The translations under genes and the position numbers were made by a program. From positions 1 to 33,725 of the IMG/VR virus record IMGVR_UViG_3300025141_014966: a stretch of 33,725 bases of DNA; one strand, written 5' to 3'. How positions within the stretch are numbered: position 1 is the first letter of the stretch; every line of letters starts with the position of its first letter. This DNA is from a virus. Positions 10,821-18,106 of the stretch are shown here, piece by piece. The notes under the pieces are model-generated. The model saw only the letters and a program-made list of their open reading frames with translations, searched no databases and was not told where the DNA came from.

Positions 10821-11642
10821 TTAATCCCTCGTCCCCCCGCGCCGGGGAGCTTGTGCGCCGGGGATCGCTTTTAAAACACCGGCAGGATCTGCTGTTAGAA
10901 CGCGCGACTTAAGGGTCGGTTCATGAAAGTTCCACGCTGGAGAAACCCACACAATGCTGTCGAGGGGAATAGGAATTTGCCAATTTCCGGCATCAATCGC
11001 ACTTACCACTCCAATGAACCGACCTCTTTGATCAAAGACGCCCGAACCAGACGCTCCAAACCATCCAAACATATTTGCTATTATATGGCCGCGTTCCAGC
11101 GCTGCTACATGCCCTCGTATGGTCATCAAATCATGGATGCCAGGAAATCCTGTGTAGCAGATGTTTGTTCCTAATAGATTTTTGTCGTCACGCCTGATCT
11201 TCCAGTCCATAGCTATTCTGCTTTGTACCTGGGGAGTGACGAGAACGGCGAGATCAGCGTCGGAGTTACGATAAATGACGCGCGCCGTTACTACTTCTTC
11301 ATCGCGCCCATGAATTTCTACGGTGTTAAAATCCTCAACAACGTGTGCGGCCGTGACTACCACGAAACGCCCGTACATCTTCATATACGTGCCGGATCCG
11401 TGATTCCCGGTGAAAGGGTCAACTATTTTGACCGCGGCGTTTCGGGTTTTGGTTTCTGTCGCGCTAAGTTGACTTAACTCCATGACGGAGACAGTTTGGC
11501 GATAAGCGTCTTTTGCTGTTTGTTCTAGGGCTTCTTCAAATGGGGTGACGGCGAGGGCCGGAGTGTTGTCGGAAAAGTTACTGCATCCCGATAACGCCAT
11601 ACACGAGATGATGAGAACAATAAGTTTTTTCCAGCCGGCCAT
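10821..11642 (-). CDS. trypsin-like serine protease lipoprotein (273 aa)
   Basis: The N-terminus MAGWKKLIVLIISCMALSGC is a lipoprotein signal with Cys20. The chymotrypsin/HtrA-type catalytic triad is present: His100 in V-V-T-A-A-H, Asp130 in D-A-D-L-A-V-L and Ser198 in F-G-A-S-G-S-G-V-F. There is no PDZ domain after the protease fold, only about 70 residues rich in Pro and basic residues. It should be anchored in the periplasm or outer membrane. GGAGG lies 8 nt before the ATG. With the adjoining VWA lipoprotein it forms a two-gene envelope unit, unusual for a phage. A virion or host-surface role cannot be told from sequence. Confidence 0.88.
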   Translation of the reverse strand: MAGWKKLIVLIISCMALSGCSNFSDNTPALAVTPFEEALEQTAKDAYRQTVSVMELSQLSATETKTRNAAVKIVDPFTGNHGSGTYMKMYGRFVVVTAAHVVEDFNTVEIHGRDEEVVTARVIYRNSDADLAVLVTPQVQSRIAMDWKIRRDDKNLLGTNICYTGFPGIHDLMTIRGHVAALERGHIIANMFGWFGASGSGVFDQRGRFIGVVSAIDAGNWQIPIPLDSIVWVSPAWNFHEPTLKSRVLTADPAGVLKAIPGAQAPRRGGTRD

Positions 11643-11800
11643 CGCCGAGGCCTCCTATAATTAATTCTTCTTTCTCGTCTACTTCTGTTGTACCTACTCT
11701 TGCATATGCAACCTTTCTGACCCGGTCGGCAACAATGGTTGCCCTATTAGTAAGTATGAAGAAAATTGGCTTTAACGTCCTGCTGGCTGTTTTTATTCAA
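11643..11800. promoter_or_regulatory. non-coding region with palindromes upstream of the lipoprotein unit
   Basis: Between the Hsp20 terminator and the protease gene. It holds a perfect 12-bp palindrome TTGCATATGCAA (11700-11711) and an inverted repeat GGCAAC-AATG-GTTGCC (11728-11743). No good sigma70 promoter was found. These are possible operator sites, but nothing identifies the binding protein. Confidence 0.4.
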
Positions 11801-11827
11801 ATAAAAAAGGCGCCCGAAGGCGCCTTT
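11801..11827 (-). terminator. intrinsic terminator after Hsp20
   Basis: The minus-strand transcript forms AAAGGCGCC-TTCG-GGCGCCTTT, a 9-bp stem with a stable UUCG loop, followed by TTTATTT. It lies 20 nt after the Hsp20 stop. Confidence 0.93.
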
Positions 11828-11846
11828 GATATCGTAAAAAGATTTT

Positions 11847-12266
11847 TTACTTCACTTCAATGCGGTGAGAAACGGGAATTTCAGTCTCGGGCTTTGGCAC
11901 AATCACCGAAAGGATTCCTTGATTATACTCTGCATTCACGTTCGTAGGATCAACATTTTTAGGAAGCGTCCAACTACGATGAAAAGAGCTGTAAGATACA
12001 ATATTGCTGTTGCCTTCCTTCGCCTCGTGGGAGATGGAAATGGTTGTATCATTCACGTCAATATTAATATCATTCTTGTCGAGCCCGGGCATCACAAGGT
12101 CGATCCGATAATCACTATCGGATGCCGTGACATTCGTTTTAATTTGTGGAGTAGCCTCTCGCAAAAAAGAATTAAAAATCGGAGCAAATCCCCAATCATC
12201 CTCAAAAATACTGTCTAGCAGGCTTCTCGTGGTCGGAACATTCGACCGTCTAATAATAGGATACAT
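11847..12266 (-). CDS. Hsp20 small heat-shock protein (139 aa)
   Basis: An alpha-crystallin domain spans about 42-130: K-T-N-V-T-A-S-D-S-D-Y-R-I-D-L, M-P-G-L-D-K-N-D-I-N-I, A-E-Y-N-Q-G-I-L-S-V-I-V-P-K. The C-terminal I-E-V is the I-x-[IV] anchor used for oligomer assembly. The N-terminal 40 residues are short and Phe-rich. Such proteins hold unfolded proteins in an ATP-independent manner. The gene has its own promoter, a strong AAGGAGGG ribosome site and its own terminator, so it is expressed on its own, near the phage GroEL operon. Confidence 0.95.
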   Translation of the reverse strand: MYPIIRRSNVPTTRSLLDSIFEDDWGFAPIFNSFLREATPQIKTNVTASDSDYRIDLVMPGLDKNDINIDVNDTTISISHEAKEGNSNIVSYSSFHRSWTLPKNVDPTNVNAEYNQGILSVIVPKPETEIPVSHRIEVK

Positions 12267-12287
12267 ATGTTATCCCTCCTTCAAAGT

Positions 12288-12317
12288 ATAATATAATCAC
12301 TTATCTAGGAGTGTCAA
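12288..12317 (-). promoter_or_regulatory. sigma70-type promoter for Hsp20
   Basis: TTGACA, 18 bp, TATTAT, followed by a short leader with AAGGAGGG. The -35 includes the TGA stop of the cupin gene. No heat-shock sigma32-like pattern was seen. Confidence 0.75.
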
Positions 12318-12703
12318 GCAGAAATATTTGGCGCACGATTATAATCATCTTCCAGGCGTATTACATCGGTCAATTCCGGTGTACTAACTTCCATTAGTTC
12401 TACGTCGTATTCTTCTGGCGCACAAAAGCGATGGACAGCCTCGGGCCTGATGTGGTAGGCCTCTCCTTCTAATAATCCAAGAATAAGAATATCATCATTT
12501 TCGTTATCGGGCCCAAGCTCTAGCACCAAGGGGCCGGAAATAACGTAAATCGTCTCATCTTTCTTTTCGTGATACTGTCGCGATAATTTATGATTGGCTT
12601 TGATAAATATATATTTTGCTACGTATTTATCAGTCTGCGCCCAAATTCTTTCGTAGCCCCACGGCTTCTCTATGTACGGGATATCCTCGTCTATCTTCAA
12701 CAT
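12314..12703 (-). CDS. cupin-fold protein, mannose-6-phosphate isomerase-like (129 aa)
   Basis: Residues 13-50 (K-P-W-G-Y-E-R-I-W, Y-I-F-I-K-A-N-H-K-L-S-R-Q-Y-H) and 52-108 (E-T-I-Y-V-I-S-G-P-L-V-L-E-L-G, Y-H-I-R-P-E-A-V-H-R-F, E-V-S-T-P-E) are the cupin 1 and 2 motifs in the order seen in type II phosphomannose isomerases. The ending I-R-L-E-D-D-Y-N-R resembles that family's E-D-x-Y-G-R. It could alter sugars for surface or virion glycans, or simply bind a sugar ligand. AAGGGGTGAT precedes the ATG. Confidence 0.82.
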   Translation of the reverse strand: MLKIDEDIPYIEKPWGYERIWAQTDKYVAKYIFIKANHKLSRQYHEKKDETIYVISGPLVLELGPDNENDDILILGLLEGEAYHIRPEAVHRFCAPEEYDVELMEVSTPELTDVIRLEDDYNRAPNISA

Positions 12704-12707
12704 ATTA

Positions 12708-13013
12708 TCACCCCTTCAAAAGCTGCTTTGTGCTAACAAATATCTTTTCTGCTAGCACTGACGGAGAGCCGACCACTGTTATGGCAGAAACATTGTTACC
12801 GCTTCCAAATTGAATGCGAGAGAACTCCTGTCTGGTATCTAAGTCTTTCGGGAGACTGCCTTTGGCTAGGTTGTTTTTCATGGTATTGTCGGCCCTGATC
12901 TGCAAAATAGAATCCGGATTAATCCACGTCTCGTGTAGTTCATAACAGACAGTACCTTTGTGTTCTGCTACATTAAAACTGTTAACTTTCTTTACTTCGA
13001 CTAACTTAATCAT
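12708..13013 (-). CDS. small protein of unknown function (101 aa)
   Basis: MIKLVEVKKVNSFNVAEHKG, W-I-N-P-D-S-I-L-Q-I-R, F-S-R-I-Q-F-G-S-G-N-N-V-S-A-I-T-V-V-G-S-P-S-V-L-A-E-K-I. The N-P-D-x-I ... V-x-x-S-x-x-x-L ... I order is loosely like the FlbD type of small beta protein, but I do not claim homology. It overlaps the upstream gene by 8 nt. Confidence 0.75.
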   Translation of the reverse strand: MIKLVEVKKVNSFNVAEHKGTVCYELHETWINPDSILQIRADNTMKNNLAKGSLPKDLDTRQEFSRIQFGSGNNVSAITVVGSPSVLAEKIFVSTKQLLKG

Positions 13014-13356
13014 CTTTTACATCATTTTCTGCCGTTTCCGCATCGTCGCGCGGTAGTTCCTCGGCTTCTGATTTTTGTAATACCAGTTGACGCACCTGGC
13101 GATGGTAATCGCCTAGGCCAGAAATTACTTGCTCGACCTCCACACAGCGCGCATCAATTTTGCCGAGATTTCCCCTCAGAGTAACCATGTTTTTGTGAAA
13201 TTTATCCGAATTGAGTTCTTCACCATTCAGATCGCCTATCATTTCCCTGTAGAGTTCGATCGATTCTAGAAACATATCTGCTAGATTTCCCAGAAGCAGT
13301 GCGGCCTCGATTGGTACTTCGTCGATCTCAGCCGTGTAGCTAAGTTTAACTCTCAT
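13006..13356 (-). CDS. small helical protein of unknown function (116 aa)
   Basis: Begins MRVKLSYTAEIDEVPIEAAL; then long helices with Leu/Ile spacing (L-A-D-M-F-L-E-S-I-E-L-Y-R-E-M-I) and an acidic disordered end. No family recognised. AAAGGAATAA precedes the ATG. It lies between the coiled-coil/TM gene and the 101-aa gene in the GroEL operon. Confidence 0.75.
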   Translation of the reverse strand: MRVKLSYTAEIDEVPIEAALLLGNLADMFLESIELYREMIGDLNGEELNSDKFHKNMVTLRGNLGKIDARCVEVEQVISGLGDYHRQVRQLVLQKSEAEELPRDDAETAENDVKDD

Positions 13357-13371
13357 ATTTATTCCTTTCGT

Positions 13372-13656
13372 TTATATAATCGCTTTCCATGCGGTTGTAA
13401 CCACAAGGCCTAGGCCGACCGTTATCACAATCCACAAGATTTTTGTATTGTTGTTTTTCCACGATTCCAGTCCCAGTAAACGCGCATCGAGCCGATTTAG
13501 TCTCGCATAAAGCCCTTCGTCGGGATTGTATACCGCCTCTTTGATTTTGCTTACATTTTCTGCGAGCTCTTCTTGCTTGTCTATTAAGATTTCGATTCTG
13601 CTCGTGAGCTCTGCCAAAGCAACGACAATCTGACCTTCGTTTTCCAAATCTGGCAT
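13372..13656 (-). CDS. coiled-coil protein with C-terminal membrane segment, XhlA-like (94 aa)
   Basis: Residues 1-65 are a coiled coil (A-L-A-E-L-T-S-R-I-E-I-L-I-D-K-Q-E-E-L) and residues 72-92 (K-I-L-W-I-V-I-T-V-G-L-G-L-V-V-T-T-A-W) are one transmembrane segment at the end. This layout matches XhlA-type phage proteins linked to lysis or membrane anchoring. Orientation and function are inferred. GGAGG lies about 9 nt before the ATG; it follows groEL by 41 nt. Confidence 0.72.
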   Translation of the reverse strand: MPDLENEGQIVVALAELTSRIEILIDKQEELAENVSKIKEAVYNPDEGLYARLNRLDARLLGLESWKNNNTKILWIVITVGLGLVVTTAWKAII

Positions 13657-13697
13657 TCGTTTTTGCCTCCACGCTTATCTCGCTGTCCTAAGTAGTA

Positions 13698-15269
13698 TCA
13701 TTTTTCTATAATAGCGTGGCTCGTGGTGATTAATGTGCCAGCAGCGGAGGCCGCATTTTGGAGCGCAGCCCTCGTTACTTTTAAAGGATCAATAATTCCC
13801 GCATCGTACATGTTGACAATCGAAAAGTCTCGAAAATTAAAGCCGTAGTTTTTTTTGGCTTTTCGTATTTCATCTTCAATGAGATCTGGGCTTTGGCCGG
13901 CATTAATTGCCATCTGTCTTAGGGGCGCGAGAAGCGCTTTTTTAATTATTTCTACCCCAAGCTCTTGATCCTCGTTATCTGTGGTAACCTGCAACCGCTT
14001 TGAGGCCTTTAACAGAGCCACGCCGCCGCCTGGGAGCGTGCCTTCCTCTTGCGCAGCTTTAACAGCCTCCAGGGCGTCCTCTATGCGGTGTTTCTTTTCT
14101 GTCATTTCTACCTCGGTGGCTGCGCCAACGTTAATGACGGCGACTCCAGCAGCCAGCTTAGTGATGCGGTTCTGGATTTTTTCACACTTTCGAATATCAT
14201 CGGTTTGTTGCAGCTCGCTCTTCAGAAGATCAATCCTCTTATCTATCTCCTCGAAATCTCCTTTGCCTCCAATTACAGTTGTCATGACCTTGGTAATGTC
14301 TATGGATTTACATTGTCCAAAGTCAGTGAGTTTGGCGGTGCGCAGGCTGGTTGCCGATTCTCTTGTAATAAAAGTTGCACCGGTGGAAATAGCCAAATCG
14401 CTTAACATATTCTTCCTCGCGTCTCCGTAAAGAGGAGCTTTCACGGCTGCAATTTTCATCGTTCCGCGGACCGTATTCATGATGAGAGCAGCTAGTGCCT
14501 GACCTTCTATCTCTTCCGCAAAAATCACGAGAGGGCGCCCGTCACGCGATAGGGTTTCTAGAACAGGAAGAATTTGATCCACCGTGTCGATTTTTATATC
14601 GGTGACAAGGAGAAGTGGACTGTCATACTTGATTGCGCCGCGGCGATCATCCGTTACAAAAGCCGATGCTATGTAGCCAGCTGGCATCCGAAAACCCTCT
14701 ATTATATCGAGAGAAGTTTCCATCGAGCGCGCCTCTTCAACGGTTATGGCGCCATCAGCGCCGGCTTTATCGATAGCTGTCGCGACGAGCTTCCCAATCA
14801 CCGGATCGTTATTGGCCGAAATGGTTGCAATATTCTCTATATCTTCTAGGCTGCTTACCGGAGTTGACATCTCTTTAAGCCTTTCAACAATGACTTCCAC
14901 TGCTTTATCGATTCCTCGCTTAAGCTCAATAGGGGATGCTCCAGCAGTGAGATACTTTTGAGCCTGGCTAAATATTTCTCTTGCCATAACTGTTGCGGTG
15001 GTAGTGCCGTCGCCGGCTACCGTGTTTGTTTCGGAAGCAGCTTGCTTTAAAATTTGTGCCGCGGCGTTCTCAAACTCATCGTCCAGATGAACAAAAATAG
15101 AAACCGTCACGCCATCCTTAGTAATGAAAGGCTCTTTACCTTTCTCTTGCAGAATTACGTTCCTCCCCTTTGGTCCTAGCGTAGTTGCCACGTTGTCTGC
15201 TAGTTTATCTACTCCCCTTAAGAGCTTCTCATTAAGTACACGCCGATCCTCAAACTTACACGTTACCAT
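13698..15269 (-). CDS. groEL: GroEL chaperonin (523 aa)
   Basis: Full-length Hsp60 subunit. A-T-T-L-G-P-K-G-R-N-V (residues 28-38), G-D-G-T-T-T-A-T-V (86-94, with the ATP-site Asp87) and G-A-A-T-E-V-E-M-T-E-K-K near 390, followed by the catalytic Asp in R-I-E-D-A-L, are all present, as is G-G-G-V-A-L-L. It differs from bacterial GroEL by the start MVTCKF, by scattered shortening and by the lack of the Gly-Gly-Met tail (it ends H-A-I-I-E-K), common in phage chaperonins. It folds proteins in an ATP-driven cage with GroES. The groES gene lies 13 kb away in the replication operon. Its promoter is near-perfect and GGAGG precedes the ATG. Confidence 0.97.
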   Translation of the reverse strand: MVTCKFEDRRVLNEKLLRGVDKLADNVATTLGPKGRNVILQEKGKEPFITKDGVTVSIFVHLDDEFENAAAQILKQAASETNTVAGDGTTTATVMAREIFSQAQKYLTAGASPIELKRGIDKAVEVIVERLKEMSTPVSSLEDIENIATISANNDPVIGKLVATAIDKAGADGAITVEEARSMETSLDIIEGFRMPAGYIASAFVTDDRRGAIKYDSPLLLVTDIKIDTVDQILPVLETLSRDGRPLVIFAEEIEGQALAALIMNTVRGTMKIAAVKAPLYGDARKNMLSDLAISTGATFITRESATSLRTAKLTDFGQCKSIDITKVMTTVIGGKGDFEEIDKRIDLLKSELQQTDDIRKCEKIQNRITKLAAGVAVINVGAATEVEMTEKKHRIEDALEAVKAAQEEGTLPGGGVALLKASKRLQVTTDNEDQELGVEIIKKALLAPLRQMAINAGQSPDLIEDEIRKAKKNYGFNFRDFSIVNMYDAGIIDPLKVTRAALQNAASAAGTLITTSHAIIEK

Positions 15270-15291
15270 TCATCCTCCGAGTCGTAGGTTT

Positions 15292-15319
15292 ATTATAACA
15301 CAAAATTTTCAATTGTCAA
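15292..15319 (-). promoter_or_regulatory. sigma70-type promoter for groEL
   Basis: TTGACA, 16 bp, TATAAT: both hexamers match the consensus exactly. It starts one base after the TAG stop of the 561-aa gene. No CIRCE-type inverted repeat is visible. Confidence 0.85.
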
Positions 15320-15320
15320 A

Positions 15321-17006
15321 CTAATTTTCTTCAGTTTGTGCGGTTAACTCTTTTGTATGGCCCTGAAGAACTGTCGCATCATCGGCGGCCCTGAAAGCAT
15401 CGCCCGGGCGATTCTCAAAATAAAATCCGTTAATATGCCTAGTGAGTTCGTCAAGGGTTTCGTAAATGGGCAACACGAGTTGTTCAAGCCGATCCGAATA
15501 CTGGGTAAGAGCCCTAATGATCGCTCGCTGCGAAATATTAATTGTGCCGTAAACAGTACTCCTGCCGCGAACGGTGACTGGCTGGATGTGAAATTGTGTT
15601 TTTATTCGCGCGGATTCCAATAGTTGTGCCCATTCAATTACAGATTCGGCTGTTTTGGTCTTTAGAATGTCTTTTAGCCTCTCTTGAACCGCAATGCCCT
15701 TCATTTGGCCCGTCTTGGGATTTAACATTGCGTAATATCTCTGAATATGTATCGGGGCATCGCTTGGTTGATCAAATCCCCAGTCGGATATCGCGTCCAG
15801 GTATGCTGCGCGGCGTTGGCGCGCCAGTTTGGCTAGCGCCATGGCGGCCTCAGTTCTGGCTTCGGAATTCTCGTCCTGCAAAAACTGTGTTATGAGCTCG
15901 GGGTCGATCTCTAAGCCGGCAATGACACCCTCGGGAACCCCGAACTTTCTCTGCTTGAAGTAGTTAAATGATTCTTTGCCTGCGTCGCTCAAAATAATTT
16001 CAGCTACCGATTCTATCCGCGAGCGGGCCGTACTAGGAATAGGGATGGCGACTCTCCAATTTGTGATTTTCTTCCAATCTAAATTAATGTCTTGCTCTGG
16101 TGAAAGGCCCATCATTGGATAGCGATATCTCTTTACATTATTAATCCATGTCCGAGCGTTTTTAGTGATTGTTTCTGGCGCGTTTAGTCCGGGGTTTTCC
16201 TCTGCCTCTGTCACTAAATCATCTCCTGTCGTTTCGAAATCCACACCAGCTCCCGCTAATTTATTAAAATCAAAGTAGCTTTCATCAATCCAGTTAAAGA
16301 AATCATCTGGGGTTATTGTAAATGAGTAGAGATCTAGTCGGTTTCCTTTGGTCTTGGTGGCAACAATATATTCAATACCTTTTTCGTTAGCCACAGCAGC
16401 GATATCGGGGCGCATAAAAAACCCAAGTAGGTTTACTAGGCTCCCTTCAATAATAGTTTTTGCGCTGAGCAACTTGAGGCTGACTGGTTGCCCGGGCTCT
16501 CCGGTTTTAGGATTCACAAAAAACATGCAGTCTTCGATCGGCAGTGTTCCGCCAACTTTCTCGGTTACTTGTTTTCCCTCTAGTAGTGCAGACAAAAATG
16601 CTTCAAACAAAAATCCTGCCGTCGACTCATTAAAATCATCCAGCGTTTGTTGTAACATTTTGAGGGCGCCCAAAGATGATAAGATCTCTGAGATGGGTGC
16701 GTTTTCATCCACGTCGCCGGCGGCTACCATATTAATTTGCTCAATCTTTTCGGTTAGTGTATCCCCGGTAATGTTTTTCGAGATGTATTTTTGAAATACT
16801 TGACGTTCGGCCGAATTGAGCTTTCCGGCTTGCTCGGTGGGCGCCTTAAACTGGCCCAGCACCATATCATATACTCTTCTCCCCTTGCTGCTCGACTTTT
16901 TGCCTTCCATTATCTCTTCAATCAGTTCAACAATGTTTTCGAAACCGAAAACATCTTCTCTTTCTCTGAAGTGGTTCTCCACTATCTGATCAAAATCGTT
17001 GGTCAT
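15321..17006 (-). CDS. large phage protein of unknown function, possible PD-(D/E)XK fold (561 aa)
   Basis: No family is named with confidence. Residues 132-178 read F-L-F-E-A-F-L-S-A-L-L-E-G, then I-E-D-C-M-F-F and P-V-S-L-K-L-L: a Glu in a helix, an Asp in a strand and an S-L-K strand in the order of PD-(D/E)XK nucleases. The region around 360-430 is helical and rich in Ala and Arg. The C-terminal 100 residues hold more mixed structure. Similar long proteins occur among marine phage virion genes as far as I recall, so a structural role is an alternative. AGGAGC precedes the ATG. Confidence 0.7.
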   Translation of the reverse strand: MTNDFDQIVENHFREREDVFGFENIVELIEEIMEGKKSSSKGRRVYDMVLGQFKAPTEQAGKLNSAERQVFQKYISKNITGDTLTEKIEQINMVAAGDVDENAPISEILSSLGALKMLQQTLDDFNESTAGFLFEAFLSALLEGKQVTEKVGGTLPIEDCMFFVNPKTGEPGQPVSLKLLSAKTIIEGSLVNLLGFFMRPDIAAVANEKGIEYIVATKTKGNRLDLYSFTITPDDFFNWIDESYFDFNKLAGAGVDFETTGDDLVTEAEENPGLNAPETITKNARTWINNVKRYRYPMMGLSPEQDINLDWKKITNWRVAIPIPSTARSRIESVAEIILSDAGKESFNYFKQRKFGVPEGVIAGLEIDPELITQFLQDENSEARTEAAMALAKLARQRRAAYLDAISDWGFDQPSDAPIHIQRYYAMLNPKTGQMKGIAVQERLKDILKTKTAESVIEWAQLLESARIKTQFHIQPVTVRGRSTVYGTINISQRAIIRALTQYSDRLEQLVLPIYETLDELTRHINGFYFENRPGDAFRAADDATVLQGHTKELTAQTEEN

Positions 17007-17026
17007 AATACAAGCTCCTGATATAA

Positions 17027-17620
17027 TTAGACGATTATATCTGCAATACCCATTTCAACCGCTTCTTCTGCGCTAAAGTATGCATCAAGGTTTTTAGCAA
17101 CAATCTTCTTTACCTGCTTCATTGTTAAATTGGTCTCTTCTACCAGCGCTTCGAACATCATAAGCTCCATGATTTCCGCTTCTTTAACGGAAGCCTGAAT
17201 ATTGTGGAGACTGCCGCTTTCGCCCGTTAAAACACGATGTAGCATTATGCGACAGTTCTTGCCAATACGACGCTCACCTTTGGTGCCTGCCGCTAACAAC
17301 AATACACCGGCCGACATTACTTTGCCTATTCCAAAAGTGTGGAGAGGACAGTCTTCTCGAACCATTCGCATCATATCATAGACGGCAAACATTTCTGCCA
17401 CGTTGCCGCCGCCTGTTGAAATATAGAAATCGACTGGCTTAAGCGGAATGATCCCATCCTCATCTGGAGGGCCCTCGCAAGTATGGTGATAGTGAAGAAG
17501 CCCTATTAAAAATTCCTGTGTGTTCTCTTCGTTGACGTCTCCATAAATTCCCAGCACTCTTGGCTCGTCCGGCTCGTCTTCGCTCTCAAATACAATAACT
17601 TCTTCTTCTTGGTCGCTCAC
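17027..17620 (-). CDS. clpP: ClpP-like serine protease, first copy (197 aa)
   Basis: The ClpP/crotonase fold is clear: S-T-G-G-G-N-V (oxyanion loop), G-K-V-M-S-A-G-V-L-L-L with catalytic Ser103, I-M-L-H-R with His128 and L-D-A-Y-F-S-A with Asp179, so the triad is complete. An acidic stretch replaces the usual processed N-terminus (D-Q-E-E-E-V ... E-S-E-D-E-P-D). ClpP forms barrel peptidases fed by AAA unfoldases; no ClpX or ClpA is in this window, so it may use the host partner or act as a capsid-maturation protease. The GTG start overlaps the previous stop by 4 nt. A second ClpP-like gene lies 4 kb upstream. Confidence 0.92.
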   Translation of the reverse strand: MSDQEEEVIVFESEDEPDEPRVLGIYGDVNEENTQEFLIGLLHYHHTCEGPPDEDGIIPLKPVDFYISTGGGNVAEMFAVYDMMRMVREDCPLHTFGIGKVMSAGVLLLAAGTKGERRIGKNCRIMLHRVLTGESGSLHNIQASVKEAEIMELMMFEALVEETNLTMKQVKKIVAKNLDAYFSAEEAVEMGIADIIV

Positions 17621-18012
17621 TGTTGCTCCTTATGCATTTCATCGAGTTGTTTCATAGCCTCTTTCCAATTGGTAAACTTTGTGACGAAAGAAAAAGAACG
17701 AGGCGTGTTAGTCAATATATTTTGTACAACTGATTCTTTCCAGTTATTTATGGTTTTGTCGTCCACTCCCATGAATTCTTTAATACGCTTTTTATCGAAG
17801 TCAGCTTTTCTCAAATGATTATATTTAATCTCTCGAACAAAAGCAACATCTTCATTAATCTTGGCACACATTAGAAGACAACGATATATAGTCTTCTCCA
17901 CAACGTGAGCAGCATGTGAGACTTCAAAAAATTGTGTAGCAAACTTGCAGGAGAACACGCCAAATAAATACACGCAAACTAATATGGCAGTCTGAATATC
18001 GGTTAGTTCCAC
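17617..18012 (-). CDS. small membrane protein of unknown function (131 aa)
   Basis: Residues 8-26 (T-A-I-L-V-C-V-Y-L-F-G-V-F-S-C-K-F) form a probable membrane segment or signal anchor. The rest is soluble and basic, with R-E-I-K-Y-N-H-L-R-K-A-D-F-D-K-K-R and a Trp-containing helix (T-I-N-N-W-K-E-S-V). The start is GTG with GGAG 6 nt upstream. It is the first gene after a promoter placed inside a terminator-like hairpin, and is coupled to the ClpP-like gene by a 4-nt overlap. Confidence 0.75.
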   Translation of the reverse strand: MELTDIQTAILVCVYLFGVFSCKFATQFFEVSHAAHVVEKTIYRCLLMCAKINEDVAFVREIKYNHLRKADFDKKRIKEFMGVDDKTINNWKESVVQNILTNTPRSFSFVTKFTNWKEAMKQLDEMHKEQQ

Positions 18013-18021
18013 CTTAACTCC

Positions 18022-18052
18022 AAAAAAAAACCGCGGGGAGTTCCCACGGTTT
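18022..18052 (-). terminator. intrinsic terminator after the acidic repeat protein
   Basis: Minus-strand RNA: AAACCGTGGG, loop AACTC, CCCGCGGTTT and a run of U. A 10-bp stem with one G-U pair. The A-run on the other side could give weak termination in the plus direction as well. Confidence 0.88.
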
Positions 18053-18053
18053 T

Positions 18054-18082
18054 ATTATAACAGCTCTTGTTCTATTTATCAA
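18054..18082 (-). promoter_or_regulatory. sigma70-type promoter overlapping a terminator
   Basis: TTGATA, 17 bp, TATAAT. The predicted start at about 18047 falls inside the 5' arm of the terminator stem, so RNAs begun here lack about half of that arm and may escape termination, while read-through from upstream is stopped. Confidence 0.75.
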
Positions 18083-18106
18083 TCAAATACTGCTTTTTAT
18101 TTTAGT

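Noticed and set aside
11643-11790. Open frame before the protease gene reading through I-V-A-D-R-V-R-K-V-A-Y-A-R
   Set aside because: There is no ATG, GTG or TTG in frame with a ribosome site, and the frame runs into the lipoprotein signal in another phase.
12708-13013. FlbD-like flagellar protein
   Set aside because: The resemblance is limited to a few spaced residues and the context is phage, so no family was assigned.
13346-13672. Arg/Cys-rich frame overlapping the XhlA-like gene
   Set aside because: It is the alternate frame of a well-supported coiled-coil/TM gene and has no ribosome site or sensible composition.
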